Positions 43,998-52,188 of a stretch of DNA of 64,000 bases are shown here, piece by piece. Source of the DNA: JAHJQZ01 sp963675235 (GTDB lineage: Bacteria > Pseudomonadota > Alphaproteobacteria > Rhizobiales > Devosiaceae); NCBI GenBank assembly GCA_963675235.2, contig CAXXFU010000002.1, positions 1 through 64,000 of the forward strand, written 5' to 3'. Every line of letters begins with the position of its first letter. The first letter of the stretch is position 1. The translations under genes were made by a program, and so were the position numbers. The notes under the pieces are model-generated. The model was given only the letters and a program-made list of their open reading frames with translations, had not been told where the DNA came from and ran no database searches.

Positions 43998-44013
43998 ATT
44001 AGGCAAAGCTAAT
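43998..44013. promoter_or_regulatory. Candidate operator ATTAG-N6-CTAAT before the DUF442 gene
   Basis: ATTAG at 43998-44002 and CTAAT at 44009-44013 form a perfect inverted repeat with a 6-base spacer in a locally AT-rich patch, 52 bases before ATG 44066. The size and AT-rich make-up suit an ArsR/BigR-type winged-helix dimer such as the one encoded at 44482-44778. No second copy was found before the repressor gene. Confidence 0.4.
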
Positions 44014-44065
44014 TAAGCAATGCCTGATACTCCAACGTGAGCCGAAGCGGAGCAAAGGACCGAGA

Positions 44066-44392
44066 ATGAAGATCGAGACTGTCAGCAACAAGTACGCAAT
44101 CAGCGCCCAGATCGCACCCCATGACCTGCCGGTCGTTGCCCAGGCGGGCTACAAGTCGGTCGTGTGCATGCGCCCGGACAACGAGGAATCCGGCCAGCCG
44201 GCGTTCGACGACATCGCCCGCACCGCCAGCCAATTCGGCATCAAGGCCGCCTATGTCCCGGTGTCCGGTTCGGCAAGCTCGTCGCAACTAAGCCAGTTCC
44301 GCCAGATCTGCGATACGTTGCCCAAGCCGGTGCTCGGCTATTGCCGCTCGGGTGCCCGCGCCATCAACATCTACAAGAGCTCGCGCGGCTGA
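44066..44392 (+). CDS. DUF442/TIGR01244 sulfur-transferase or phosphatase-like protein (Blh N-domain type)
   Basis: A 108-residue protein of the TIGR01244 family. The opening SNKYAISAQIAPHDLPVVAQAG and SVVCMRPDNEESGQP are typical, and the active site loop GYCRSGARA has Cys93 and Arg98, the C-x4-R form found in this rhodanese/phosphatase-like group. In several proteobacteria this domain is part of the Blh protein of the BigR sulfide-response operon. Here it stands alone, with a palindromic candidate operator upstream and a two-cysteine ArsR repressor gene convergent to it. A role in sulfide/persulfide handling is inferred. Confidence 0.8.
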   Translation: MKIETVSNKYAISAQIAPHDLPVVAQAGYKSVVCMRPDNEESGQPAFDDIARTASQFGIKAAYVPVSGSASSSQLSQFRQICDTLPKPVLGYCRSGARAINIYKSSRG

Positions 44393-44481
44393 TCGTCGGC
44401 GCTATCGCGCGGTCAGAAAACGCCAAGGGCGTCCGGTCATGCCGGGCGCCCATTTGCGTTGGCGCGCCGCCGCACCGGATG

Positions 44482-44778
44482 TCAGCAGGGGTAGAGCCTT
44501 TTCAGCATGCCGAGCAGATCGCGCACCGCCTCGGACTTCAGGTGGTAATAAACAAGCTGACCGTCGCGCCGCGTGCCGACGAGTTCGAGCTTCCTCAGCT
44601 TGGCAAGATGCTGGGACAGCGGCGACTGCGCCAGTCCGATTGCATTGCACAGCTCGGTTACCGTGTGCTCATTCTCGAGCAGCAGGCATAGAACCTTCAT
44701 TCGGTTCTCGTTGGCAATCGCTGTGAGGATCTGGTTGGCAGAACCCGTATCAAAGGGAAGACTCGCTTCGTCGGACAT
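44482..44778 (-). CDS. ArsR-family winged-helix repressor, SqrR/BigR-like
   Basis: A 98-residue ArsR regulator. The recognition region VTELCNAIGLAQSPLSQHLAKL and wing VGTRRDGQLVYYHL are clear. Cysteines are at residues 31 (MKVLCLLLEN), 44 (TELC) and 98 (RLYPC, the last residue). C31 and C98 sit at nearly the positions of the two thiols that form a disulfide or polysulfide bridge in BigR/SqrR repressors, about 66 residues apart. This suggests control by persulfides rather than metal. It faces the DUF442 gene tail to tail, so it must reach a site upstream of that gene to control it. Confidence 0.75.
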   Translation of the reverse strand: MSDEASLPFDTGSANQILTAIANENRMKVLCLLLENEHTVTELCNAIGLAQSPLSQHLAKLRKLELVGTRRDGQLVYYHLKSEAVRDLLGMLKRLYPC

Positions 44779-45239
44779 TGTATCACTCGAAAAATCAGGC
44801 GGTTAGAACCGAAAGTACTCTAGTGTGCAGCGAGCCGGGATGACGCGCCGGCATCGCCGGCAACGTCAGCCAGGAACTATATCCGTCCTCAGATGGTTGG
44901 CCAGAGCGTTTGCCATGCCGGTGATCACGATCGGTGCAGATGGTCTGGAGCCGTCAGTGCGCCGGCATCGCCGGTTCCACCTGAAATGCTCCTAAAACTT
45001 GACTTTATGATGGTAGTTATCGTCTGGAGCGACCTCCTACTCCGTTGTTTTGCTGCGGACAACCACAGTACCGGCGCCTGTGGAAAACCCCTACGCGCGT
45101 GCCAGCTTTCCTGATTGGCAGGCATGCAGCAATTGTTGCGCGTGACGCGGGCGCGGAGTACCTGTTGAGCACCCGCGACGGTGCTGTGTGCCGGGGCGGT
45201 CTACCCGCCACCCGAAGCGGGAAATCCGAGGAGTCCCCC
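44779..45239. other. 461-base intergenic region upstream of the mannoside operon
   Basis: No credible gene is seen. Two exact copies of the 16-mer GCGCCGGCATCGCCGG lie at 44845-44860 and 44959-44974, each with an internal GCCGG repeat. TTGACT at about 45000-45005 in a patch of lower GC is a possible -35 box, but the -10 is poor. A good GGAG ribosome site precedes ATG 45240. The region may carry the promoter and a regulator site for the mannosidase operon. Confidence 0.45.
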
Positions 45240-47777
45240 ATGTCCAGCACTGTCCAGACGCCTGCAGCCTACGCGGAACTCGATCTGTCCGGCACCTTTG
45301 CCCTCAGTTCTCCGACCCGCTCCGATATCGCCATCCCGATCGCGCTGCCCGGCGATGTGCACACGGCACTGCTTGCGGCAGAGATGATCACGGATCCCTA
45401 TTTCGGCACCAACGAAATGGACATCATGTGGGTCAACAGGACTGCGTGGTCGGTCGAGCGCGAGATCGACGTGCCGGCGGAGATGGCGACAGGCCATCTG
45501 ACCCTGACGCTCAGCGAGGTCGACTGCATCGCCACGATCCTGTGGAACGGTGAAAAGATCGCCGAAGTCGACAACCAGTTCCTTCGCCACGATCTCGATG
45601 TCACCGGCAAGGTGAACTCCGGCGTCAATACGCTTCGCATCGAATTTGCCATCGCTCGTGACGTCGCCAAGGCCCGGGCCGAGGCGCACCCGTTCCCGCT
45701 GCCCTTCACCAAGAACTACCAGACCAACGGACTCGAAGGCGTCCACATGAACTTCATCCGCAAGACTGCGTGTCATGCCGGATGGGACTGGGGCATCTGC
45801 CTGATGCCGACGGGCGTTTACGGCAAGATGGTGCTGCGCCGCGCACCGATTGCGCGGCAGGACAGCGTCCAGGTCGCGCAGGCCCATGCCGACGGCTCGG
45901 TGACGCTGACGTTGACGACCTGTGTCACCGCTTTTGCGGCCGGCGAGGTCGAGCTGACCCACACGATCGACGGGCGCACCATTGGCGGCAAGCGTGCCGT
46001 GACCGCCGGAGAGAATGTCTTCACCGATACGATCACCATCGACAACCCGAATTTGTGGTGGCCAAACGGACAGGGCGCGCAGCCGCTCTATGCTCTCGAA
46101 ACCGTGCTCGACGGCGAAAAGACGACGCGCAGTCTCGGTCTGAGACAGCTTGTCTGGGTCGTCGAGCCCGATGAGATCGACCACAATTTCAAGTGCAGGA
46201 TCAACGGGCGCGACATCACAATGTTGGGCGCCAACTGGATCCCCAACGACGCCATCCCCTCGCGCATCACGCCGGAAGCGGTGCGCGACGTGCTCGAAAG
46301 CGCCGTTGCCGCCAACATGAACATGTTGCGCATCTGGGGGGGCGGCCAGTACGAGCCGGACTGGTTCTACGATATGTGCGACGAGCTCGGCATTCTGATC
46401 TGGCACGATTTCATGTTCGCCTGCATGCCTTATCCGAGCCACCCGCCGTTCCTCGAAAGCATCCGCGAGGAAGTGACCCAGCAAGTTCGCCGCTTGCAGC
46501 ATCACGCCTCGATTGCGCTGTGGTGCGGCGACAACGAGGTGATCGGCTCGCTGACCTGGTACGAGGAAACCCAAAAGGATCCGGCGCGCTACATCGCCAA
46601 TTACGATCGCGTTTCGCACCTTCTCGAACTGATCGTCGCCACCGAGGACCCGGGCCGGCGCTTCTGGCCGTCCTCGCCCTCGCTCGGCTATCTCGATTTC
46701 TCCGACGGCTGGCATTCGGACACGCGCGGCGACATCCACTTCTGGAGCGTCTGGCACGAGGCCAAGCCGTTCGAGCACTATCGCGACGTCAATCCGCGCT
46801 TTGCTTCAGAGTTCGGCTTCCAGTCCTTCACCTCGATGGATGTCATCGAGAGCTTCACCAATCCGGAGGATCGCAACCCGTCTTCGCCGGTGATGGAGCA
46901 GCACCAGCGCAATGATGGCGGCAATGCCCGCATCATCGAAACCATGACGCGCTATTTCCGTTTCCCGAAAGGCTTTGCGGAAATGGTGTTCCTCTCGCAG
47001 GTGCAGCAGGGTCTCGCCATCAAAACCGCCATCGAGTACTGGCGTTCGACCAAACCGCGCTGCATGGGCACGCTTTACTGGCAGATCAACGACTGCTGGC
47101 CGGTCCACTCCTGGTCATCGCTCGATTATGGCGGCGGTTGGAAGCTCCTCAATTACATGGCCAAACGCTTCTTCCTGCCGCTCAATGTCGTTGCCGTGCC
47201 GGGTGCGCCGCTTGGCCGGACCAAGAATTCGCGCGGCACGCCTGTGGAAGGCGCGCTGCCGTCCGAGCTCATTCTCAAGGGCATCAACGACACCGCCGAC
47301 TGGGCCGATATCGTGCTCGAAGTGCAGGCGGTCGGCGTTTCGGGCGAGGTGCGCGGTCTCAGGCGCGCCGGACATACGCTCAACCCGGATGCAGCCGAGG
47401 AGCTCATGCGCTTCCCGATCGACAAGCTCAGGGAGGACGAGTTCCTCTATTTCACCTGGACGGATGGCGACGGCAGGCTCATCGGCGCCAACGACTTCTT
47501 CCCACGCGCCTACAAGTACTATGACATTGAAGCCGCCGAGGTTAGCGCCAGCTGGGAGATGGAGGACGGCAAGCCGGTCCTGACGCTTCAGGCCGACAAA
47601 CCGGCGTTCTTCGTGACCGCGACGGTCGATGCGCCCGGCTATTTCTCGGACAACGCCATCACGCTCCTGCCCGGTGTCAGCCGCAAGCTGGTGTTTACGT
47701 CACGCGACAAGGCGGGCGTTTCGCTCGACGCGCTTGAAAAGAGCCTTGCGGTAAGGCACCTGAGGCAAACCTACTAG
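45240..47777 (+). CDS. GH2 beta-mannosidase
   Basis: An 845-residue glycoside hydrolase of the GH2 beta-mannosidase branch. The N-terminal jelly-roll (AIPIALPGDVHTALLAAEMI, DPYFGTNEMDIMWVNRTAW in part) is followed by an Ig-like domain and the TIM barrel. The acid/base Glu is in ALWCGDNEVIG (about residue 433) and the nucleophile Glu in FASEFGFQSF (about 523); MLRIWGGGQYEPDWFYDMC is a mannosidase hallmark. There is no signal peptide, so it acts in the cytosol on imported mannosides. ATG 45240 follows GAGGAG. The next gene converts mannose to fructose, making a clear mannoside pathway. Confidence 0.9.
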   Translation: MSSTVQTPAAYAELDLSGTFALSSPTRSDIAIPIALPGDVHTALLAAEMITDPYFGTNEMDIMWVNRTAWSVEREIDVPAEMATGHLTLTLSEVDCIATILWNGEKIAEVDNQFLRHDLDVTGKVNSGVNTLRIEFAIARDVAKARAEAHPFPLPFTKNYQTNGLEGVHMNFIRKTACHAGWDWGICLMPTGVYGKMVLRRAPIARQDSVQVAQAHADGSVTLTLTTCVTAFAAGEVELTHTIDGRTIGGKRAVTAGENVFTDTITIDNPNLWWPNGQGAQPLYALETVLDGEKTTRSLGLRQLVWVVEPDEIDHNFKCRINGRDITMLGANWIPNDAIPSRITPEAVRDVLESAVAANMNMLRIWGGGQYEPDWFYDMCDELGILIWHDFMFACMPYPSHPPFLESIREEVTQQVRRLQHHASIALWCGDNEVIGSLTWYEETQKDPARYIANYDRVSHLLELIVATEDPGRRFWPSSPSLGYLDFSDGWHSDTRGDIHFWSVWHEAKPFEHYRDVNPRFASEFGFQSFTSMDVIESFTNPEDRNPSSPVMEQHQRNDGGNARIIETMTRYFRFPKGFAEMVFLSQVQQGLAIKTAIEYWRSTKPRCMGTLYWQINDCWPVHSWSSLDYGGGWKLLNYMAKRFFLPLNVVAVPGAPLGRTKNSRGTPVEGALPSELILKGINDTADWADIVLEVQAVGVSGEVRGLRRAGHTLNPDAAEELMRFPIDKLREDEFLYFTWTDGDGRLIGANDFFPRAYKYYDIEAAEVSASWEMEDGKPVLTLQADKPAFFVTATVDAPGYFSDNAITLLPGVSRKLVFTSRDKAGVSLDALEKSLAVRHLRQTY

Positions 47778-47788
47778 ATCATGCAATC

Positions 47789-47816
47789 GGCCGGGACCCG
47801 CGCTGCGGGGCCGGCC
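47789..47816 (+). other. Intergenic stem-loop within the mannoside operon
   Basis: GGCCGG (47789-47794) and CCCGC (47797-47801) pair with GCGGG (47805-47809) and CCGGCC (47811-47816), leaving a 3-base loop and a small internal bulge. It lies just before the ribosome site of the isomerase gene and may set the relative output of the two genes. Confidence 0.5.
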
Positions 47817-47832
47817 TCAAAGGGGGATGGAA

Positions 47833-48537
47833 ATGATCAAAGCTTCGATGAAGCGTTCCGAGGTCAACCGCATCATGGCTGAAGCCGACGAGTTTATTCG
47901 CTCGTTCGGCTACATCCTGCCGCCCTTTGCCTATTGGTCGCCGGAGGAGTTCCGGGCTAATGCCGATTCGGCCGAGGCCATCGTCAAATCCAATCTGGGT
48001 TGGGACATCACCGATTTTGGCCTCGGCGATTTCACGAGCACCGGGCTGTTCCTGTTCACCGTGCGCAACGGCAATGTCGCCGACCTCAAGAAGGGTCGCG
48101 GCATGCTCTATGCGGAAAAGGCGATGATCTCGCGCAAGGACCAGGTGACGCCGATGCACCGCCACGACCTCAAGGCCGAGGACATCATCAATCGCGGCGG
48201 TGGCACGCTGGTCGTCGAACTGTACGGTGACAGCGACGGCGAATGCGACCGCGACAAGGGCACCGAGGTTTTTGCCGACGGCATGCTCTGCGATCTCGAA
48301 CCGGGCCACAAGCTGAAGCTCAACCCGGGCGAGAGCGTCACGCTTCTGCCGGGCAAGCACTGGCACTCCTTCTGGGGGGAGGGCGGCGACGTCTTCGTCG
48401 GTGAGGTTTCGACAGTCAACGACGACAATACCGACAACATCTTCGAGAACCCGAAGGTCTCCCGCTTCTCCGGCATCGAGGAAGACGAGGCGCCGCTGCA
48501 CCTGCTGGTGCCAGACTACGAAACCTGGCTGAGATAG
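47833..48537 (+). CDS. D-lyxose/D-mannose ketol-isomerase
   Basis: A 234-residue cupin-fold isomerase of the D-lyxose isomerase family, which interconverts D-lyxose and D-xylulose and, in many members, D-mannose and D-fructose. The metal-binding residues are in TPMHRHDLKAEDI (two His and a Glu) and PGKHWHSFWGEGG (His). ATG 47833 sits 7 bases after the AAAGGGGG site; an ATG at 47827 is too close to it. Just downstream of beta-mannosidase, its likely task is turning released mannose into fructose for glycolysis. Confidence 0.9.
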   Translation: MIKASMKRSEVNRIMAEADEFIRSFGYILPPFAYWSPEEFRANADSAEAIVKSNLGWDITDFGLGDFTSTGLFLFTVRNGNVADLKKGRGMLYAEKAMISRKDQVTPMHRHDLKAEDIINRGGGTLVVELYGDSDGECDRDKGTEVFADGMLCDLEPGHKLKLNPGESVTLLPGKHWHSFWGEGGDVFVGEVSTVNDDNTDNIFENPKVSRFSGIEEDEAPLHLLVPDYETWLR

Positions 48538-48725
48538 CCTGCCGATCAGCGTTGGGACAAAGGGGCGCTTTGCTCCCCTTCGCATTTGCCCTATCATCGG
48601 GACGTCGAAAAATGGCAGTCCGGCGGGTGAGCCCGGACGTCCGTCGTCTCTTGCGAGCGTCGGGCTCTGTTGTCCTCCCGGCGAGGGCGACCCGCGACAC
48701 GATTTATCGTGCGCGGAGCCAGACA

Positions 48726-49145
48726 ATGCCCCCAAACCTGACCATCACCACTATCTGCCATGACGGCCAGTTCTGGATTGCCCTGATCGAGAGACTGCAT
48801 GGCGACAGGATCGAGATCGCCCGTCATGTCTTCGGACCCGAACCGTCCAACGCCGAACTGCTGGCCTGGGCCGGCATGGGCTTTGCCGGACTGCATTTCG
48901 TTGCGGCCGAAGCGCGGGCGCTGCCCGAACCTCCCGCCAATCCCAAACGCCGCAAGCGAGAGGCGGCGGCGCAAGCCAGGGCTACTGGACCGTCGAGCCG
49001 GGCACGGGACGCGCTGAAAGCTGCAAACGAGCTCAACGCGGCACAACGCAAAGCCGCCGGATCGGAGCGCCGTCAAGCAGCGGCCGAGCAACGTTACGAC
49101 GACCGGCGTATCCGCAGGAAAGCGCGCAAACGCGGCAAAGCCTAG
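48726..49145 (+). CDS. YjdF-family protein (DUF2992)
   Basis: A 139-residue protein. The N-terminal half fits the YjdF family: LTITTICHDGQFWIALIER, ARHVFGPEPSNAELLAWAG. The C-terminal half is a highly charged, basic helix (KRRKREAAAQARATGPSSRAR ... RRIRRKARKRGKA in part), as in YjdF relatives. The function is not established. In Firmicutes yjdF is controlled by an azaaromatic-sensing riboswitch, but the 188-base leader here (48538-48725) does not look like that motif. ATG 48726 was chosen as the conserved part begins there; the frame is open further up to 48552. Confidence 0.75.
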   Translation: MPPNLTITTICHDGQFWIALIERLHGDRIEIARHVFGPEPSNAELLAWAGMGFAGLHFVAAEARALPEPPANPKRRKREAAAQARATGPSSRARDALKAANELNAAQRKAAGSERRQAAAEQRYDDRRIRRKARKRGKA

Positions 49146-49212
49146 CCCCGACAGTTGATCGGCGGAACGAGCTGCTTTAGGCCCGTCGGATACTGAAAAG
49201 GAGCAGCCCGCA

Positions 49213-49998
49213 ATGAAAATCGGCTTCATCGGCACCGGCGACATCGCCAAGGCCATGGTCATCGGCCTCGATCGCGCCAATTACGACTACGACGAGATCA
49301 TCGTTTCGCGGCGCAATTCCGAGATCTCGGCGCGGCTGGCGCAGGACTGCGCGCGCGTGCGGGTGGAAGAGGACAACCAGCGTATCGTCGACGAGGCCGA
49401 CATGCTGGTCCTCAGCGTGCGGCCGCAAGTGGCGACCGAGGTGCTGACGGCGCTGCGGTTCCGTTCCGGCCAGCTCATCGTCAGCGTCATCGGCATGCTG
49501 CCCCACGAGCAGTTGCGGCAATGGACCGGCCCGGACGTGACCATCGTCCGCGCCATGCCGCTGCCGTTCGTCGCCGCCTGCGAGGGACCGACGGCGATGT
49601 CTCCGCACAACGACGAGGTCGAACGGCTGTTCAACGCGCTTGGGCGTGCCGTCGTCGCCGAAACCAATGATGAAATGGAAACGCTGGTCGTGGCCAGCTG
49701 CACGATGGGATTCTATTTCGGTCTTCAGGAAGTGCTGTCCGACTGGCTGGCGGACAAGGGCATTTCGCGCAAGAACAGCCGCGCCTATATCAACACCATC
49801 TATCTCAACCTGGCGAAGACCGGCGTCGCCGCGGAAGGGACGGGCCTCGAGGTGTTGCGTCGTGATCATTCAACGCCCGGCGGGCTCAATGAACAGATGC
49901 ATCGCGTCTTTGGCGAGCACGGCGGGCACGAGGCCATGAAGGCGGCGCTGGACAGCGTGTTCGCCCGCATGCGCCGCGCCAATCCGTCGGAAAACTGA
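49213..49998 (+). CDS. proC: Pyrroline-5-carboxylate reductase family protein
   Basis: A 261-residue NADP-dependent reductase of the ProC family. The Rossmann motif GFIGTGDIAKAMVIGL is at residues 4-19, followed by SRRNSE and the block VLSVRPQVATEVL. The C-terminal dimer domain contains the GGLNEQM motif (RDHSTPGGLNEQMHRVF), in place of the usual TSPGGTT-A; this difference, and the short middle domain, mark it as a ProC paralogue. It may make proline or act on a related cyclic imine. AAGGAGC lies before ATG 49213. Confidence 0.75.
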   Translation: MKIGFIGTGDIAKAMVIGLDRANYDYDEIIVSRRNSEISARLAQDCARVRVEEDNQRIVDEADMLVLSVRPQVATEVLTALRFRSGQLIVSVIGMLPHEQLRQWTGPDVTIVRAMPLPFVAACEGPTAMSPHNDEVERLFNALGRAVVAETNDEMETLVVASCTMGFYFGLQEVLSDWLADKGISRKNSRAYINTIYLNLAKTGVAAEGTGLEVLRRDHSTPGGLNEQMHRVFGEHGGHEAMKAALDSVFARMRRANPSEN

Positions 49999-50029
49999 GC
50001 GCCCGGGCACGAGACGCCGGCTTGCGGTT

Positions 50030-51727
50030 TCAGCCGAAGACCACCACGCAGCCTCTGCCGTTGCGCTTGGCGGCGTAGCAGGCATTGTCGGCATTGCGGT
50101 AGAAATCCATGGCCTTGTCGTCGGAGTCGTCGATGGCCGCAACGCCAATGCTGGCGCCGATCTGGAAGGTTTCGGCCTGCCAGGTGAAGTCCATTTTGCC
50201 GACCTTGCGGACGATCTTCTGCGCAATGGTGCGAGCGGTCTTCAGGCTGCAGTCTTCGAGGATGATGGCGAATTCGTCGCCGCCGAGCCGGGCGACGAAA
50301 TCGTCGTCGCGGCAGCATTCGCGCAGCAGCGTGGCAACATGCGCGAGCAAGGCATCACCGGCCGAATGGCCGGCGCTGTCGTTAACGGCCTTGAAATTGT
50401 CGAGGTCGATCAGACACATGGCGTGCGGGCCAAGGCCGCCTTTTGCCGAGGCGACACTGGCTTCGAGCTGGGCCTCGAATGAGGCGCGATTGTTGAGGTC
50501 GGTCAGCGAGTCGTGACTGGCAGTGTATTCGAGTTCACGCATCAGCTTGCGACGATGGGTGGCGTCGCGGAAGACCATGACGGCGCCATTGATCGCACCA
50601 TCTTCTCCCAGAACCGGCGAAGCGATCTCGCGGACGTAGCGCGGGCGCCCGCTCTTTCCCTTGAGCAGGGCATAATCGACCGCTTTGACGACCGTGCCGC
50701 GTTTCAGGCACTTCTGCATCAGGCCTGACGCCTGGTCGGTATCGGTTTCGAGGCGACTGTCGTAAACGGTTTCGATCGGGCGCCCGAGCGCCTCGTCGCT
50801 GGACCGGCCGGTCATCTTCTCGGCGGCGTTGTTCATGAAAATGATCTGGCCCTGATCATCGGTCGAGATGACGCCGTCGGCAATCGATTGCAGCGTGACC
50901 TGCAGGCGTTCCTTCTCGATGGCCAGTTCGGCTTCCATCGTCTTCAGGCGCGTGATGTCGGTATCGGTGCCGACCGTGCGCACTGGTGCGCCGGTCTCGT
51001 CCCATTCGATCGGCTTGCCGCGGCTCAGGATCCAGATGTAGTGGCCGTCGCGATGGCGTTCGCGGTATTCGAGGATGTCGTAGCCGTCTTCGCCGGTCTC
51101 CTGCTTGTCGACCAGGGATTCGATACGGGCGCGATCATCGGGGTGCAGGCGCGCCAGCCACAGTTCGCGGCGCCCGTCGACTTCCTCGTCTTCGCCGATC
51201 CCGCGCATGCGTCGCCACATGCGCGAATAGGTGACGGTGCCGGCGCGGGCATCGTGATCCCAGACGCCCTGGCGGGCGGCGCTGAGCGCTGCATCCCACA
51301 AGGTCTCGATGCGCCTTGATTCACATTCGGCGGTCATGTCGACGATCTGGAACAGGATCAGCGGCGCCCGATCGGGCTCTATGCTGATACGGCGGGCCGA
51401 CAGATCGGCCCAATAGGGCCGGCCATTGGCGCGGCACAGCTGGTAGGTGACGCGCAGGCGGTCGGTGCGACCGGCGCGGAACCGGTCGAAATCGACCGAA
51501 GCCGCCGTGGTGCGGTCGACCGGGGTCAGATGAGCGAATGAAACGTCCTTGTGCCCGAGGGAAAGCGACACGGCTTTCATCGGCTCATTGAAATAAAGAG
51601 CGGTGCCCTGGTCGTCGAACAGTGCGACGGCGGTATTGGCGTCATCGAAGGTGGCGGGCAACCACGCCGGAACGGCAGGTTGCGCCTGAATGTCTCCGCG
51701 TTGAGCACTCACGGCCTTGGCGTCCAC
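50030..51727 (-). CDS. Diguanylate cyclase with three PAS-like domains
   Basis: A 565-residue soluble signalling protein. A PAS-like domain is near residues 25-135 (VALFDDQGTALYFNEPM), a second (PAS_3-like) near 140-270 (YSRMWRRMRGIGEDEE ... RHRDGHYIWILSRG), a third near 280-390 (ADGVISTDDQGQIIFMNNAAE). The GGDEF domain follows with ARLGGDEFAIIL intact and the inhibitory RxxD site RDDD five residues before it. It should make cyclic di-GMP and be feedback-inhibited. There is no EAL domain. Upstream of its start lies an AT-rich patch (51790-52010). Confidence 0.9.
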   Translation of the reverse strand: MDAKAVSAQRGDIQAQPAVPAWLPATFDDANTAVALFDDQGTALYFNEPMKAVSLSLGHKDVSFAHLTPVDRTTAASVDFDRFRAGRTDRLRVTYQLCRANGRPYWADLSARRISIEPDRAPLILFQIVDMTAECESRRIETLWDAALSAARQGVWDHDARAGTVTYSRMWRRMRGIGEDEEVDGRRELWLARLHPDDRARIESLVDKQETGEDGYDILEYRERHRDGHYIWILSRGKPIEWDETGAPVRTVGTDTDITRLKTMEAELAIEKERLQVTLQSIADGVISTDDQGQIIFMNNAAEKMTGRSSDEALGRPIETVYDSRLETDTDQASGLMQKCLKRGTVVKAVDYALLKGKSGRPRYVREIASPVLGEDGAINGAVMVFRDATHRRKLMRELEYTASHDSLTDLNNRASFEAQLEASVASAKGGLGPHAMCLIDLDNFKAVNDSAGHSAGDALLAHVATLLRECCRDDDFVARLGGDEFAIILEDCSLKTARTIAQKIVRKVGKMDFTWQAETFQIGASIGVAAIDDSDDKAMDFYRNADNACYAAKRNGRGCVVVFG

Positions 51728-52188
51728 ATGTCCCTCCTTGCGTCCGGCATTCGCCGTACGCGGCTGAATGGCAATGCCGGGTTATTCGGGTGAGTCCGGT
51801 TCGCAAGCGCCTTCACAAGCAAACAATGTCACAAACTTGCTAATAAAAACTTCAATCGCAAACTCGCGCCAAAAAGGTGGTGCACCCTTCAAGTCATATT
51901 ATGTGATTTGTGGTTTTGTTAACTATAACTATAGCAGTAATATATGTATTCAAAGTATATTCATTTGGCAATAATTTCGGAGAATATTGGGCGAAAACAA
52001 AGTAATGTTCGTCGCATACGGCGGCTATCCGCAGGTTTTGGACAGTAGCCGCAGTGATCAGGCGTGTGGCTGTCGAGATCGGACAAGATCGCGTTCTGGT
52101 CTTCGCGACAATTGGCGCATATGTGCCGGCGCGGCTTTTACCGCCGCCGAGTGCGCCTTATGCTCGCCGGTCAGACAGGGAGGGACCG
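51728..52188. other. Intergenic region with an AT-rich island upstream of the cyclase and the GH31 gene
   Basis: The 461 bases lie between two divergent genes. From about 51820 to 52010 the sequence is strikingly AT-rich, with runs such as GTTAACTATAACTATAG (51918-51934) and GTAATATATGTATTC (51937-51951), while everything around is GC-rich. No ribosome-site-supported gene is seen inside it; the short open frames crossing it have unusual composition. It is likely to hold promoters for both flanking genes and sites for an AT-binding repressor, but this is inference. Confidence 0.6.

Noticed and set aside
48538..48725. A yjdF (azaaromatic) riboswitch
   Set aside because: The conserved yjdF-motif features could not be recognised in this GC-rich leader.
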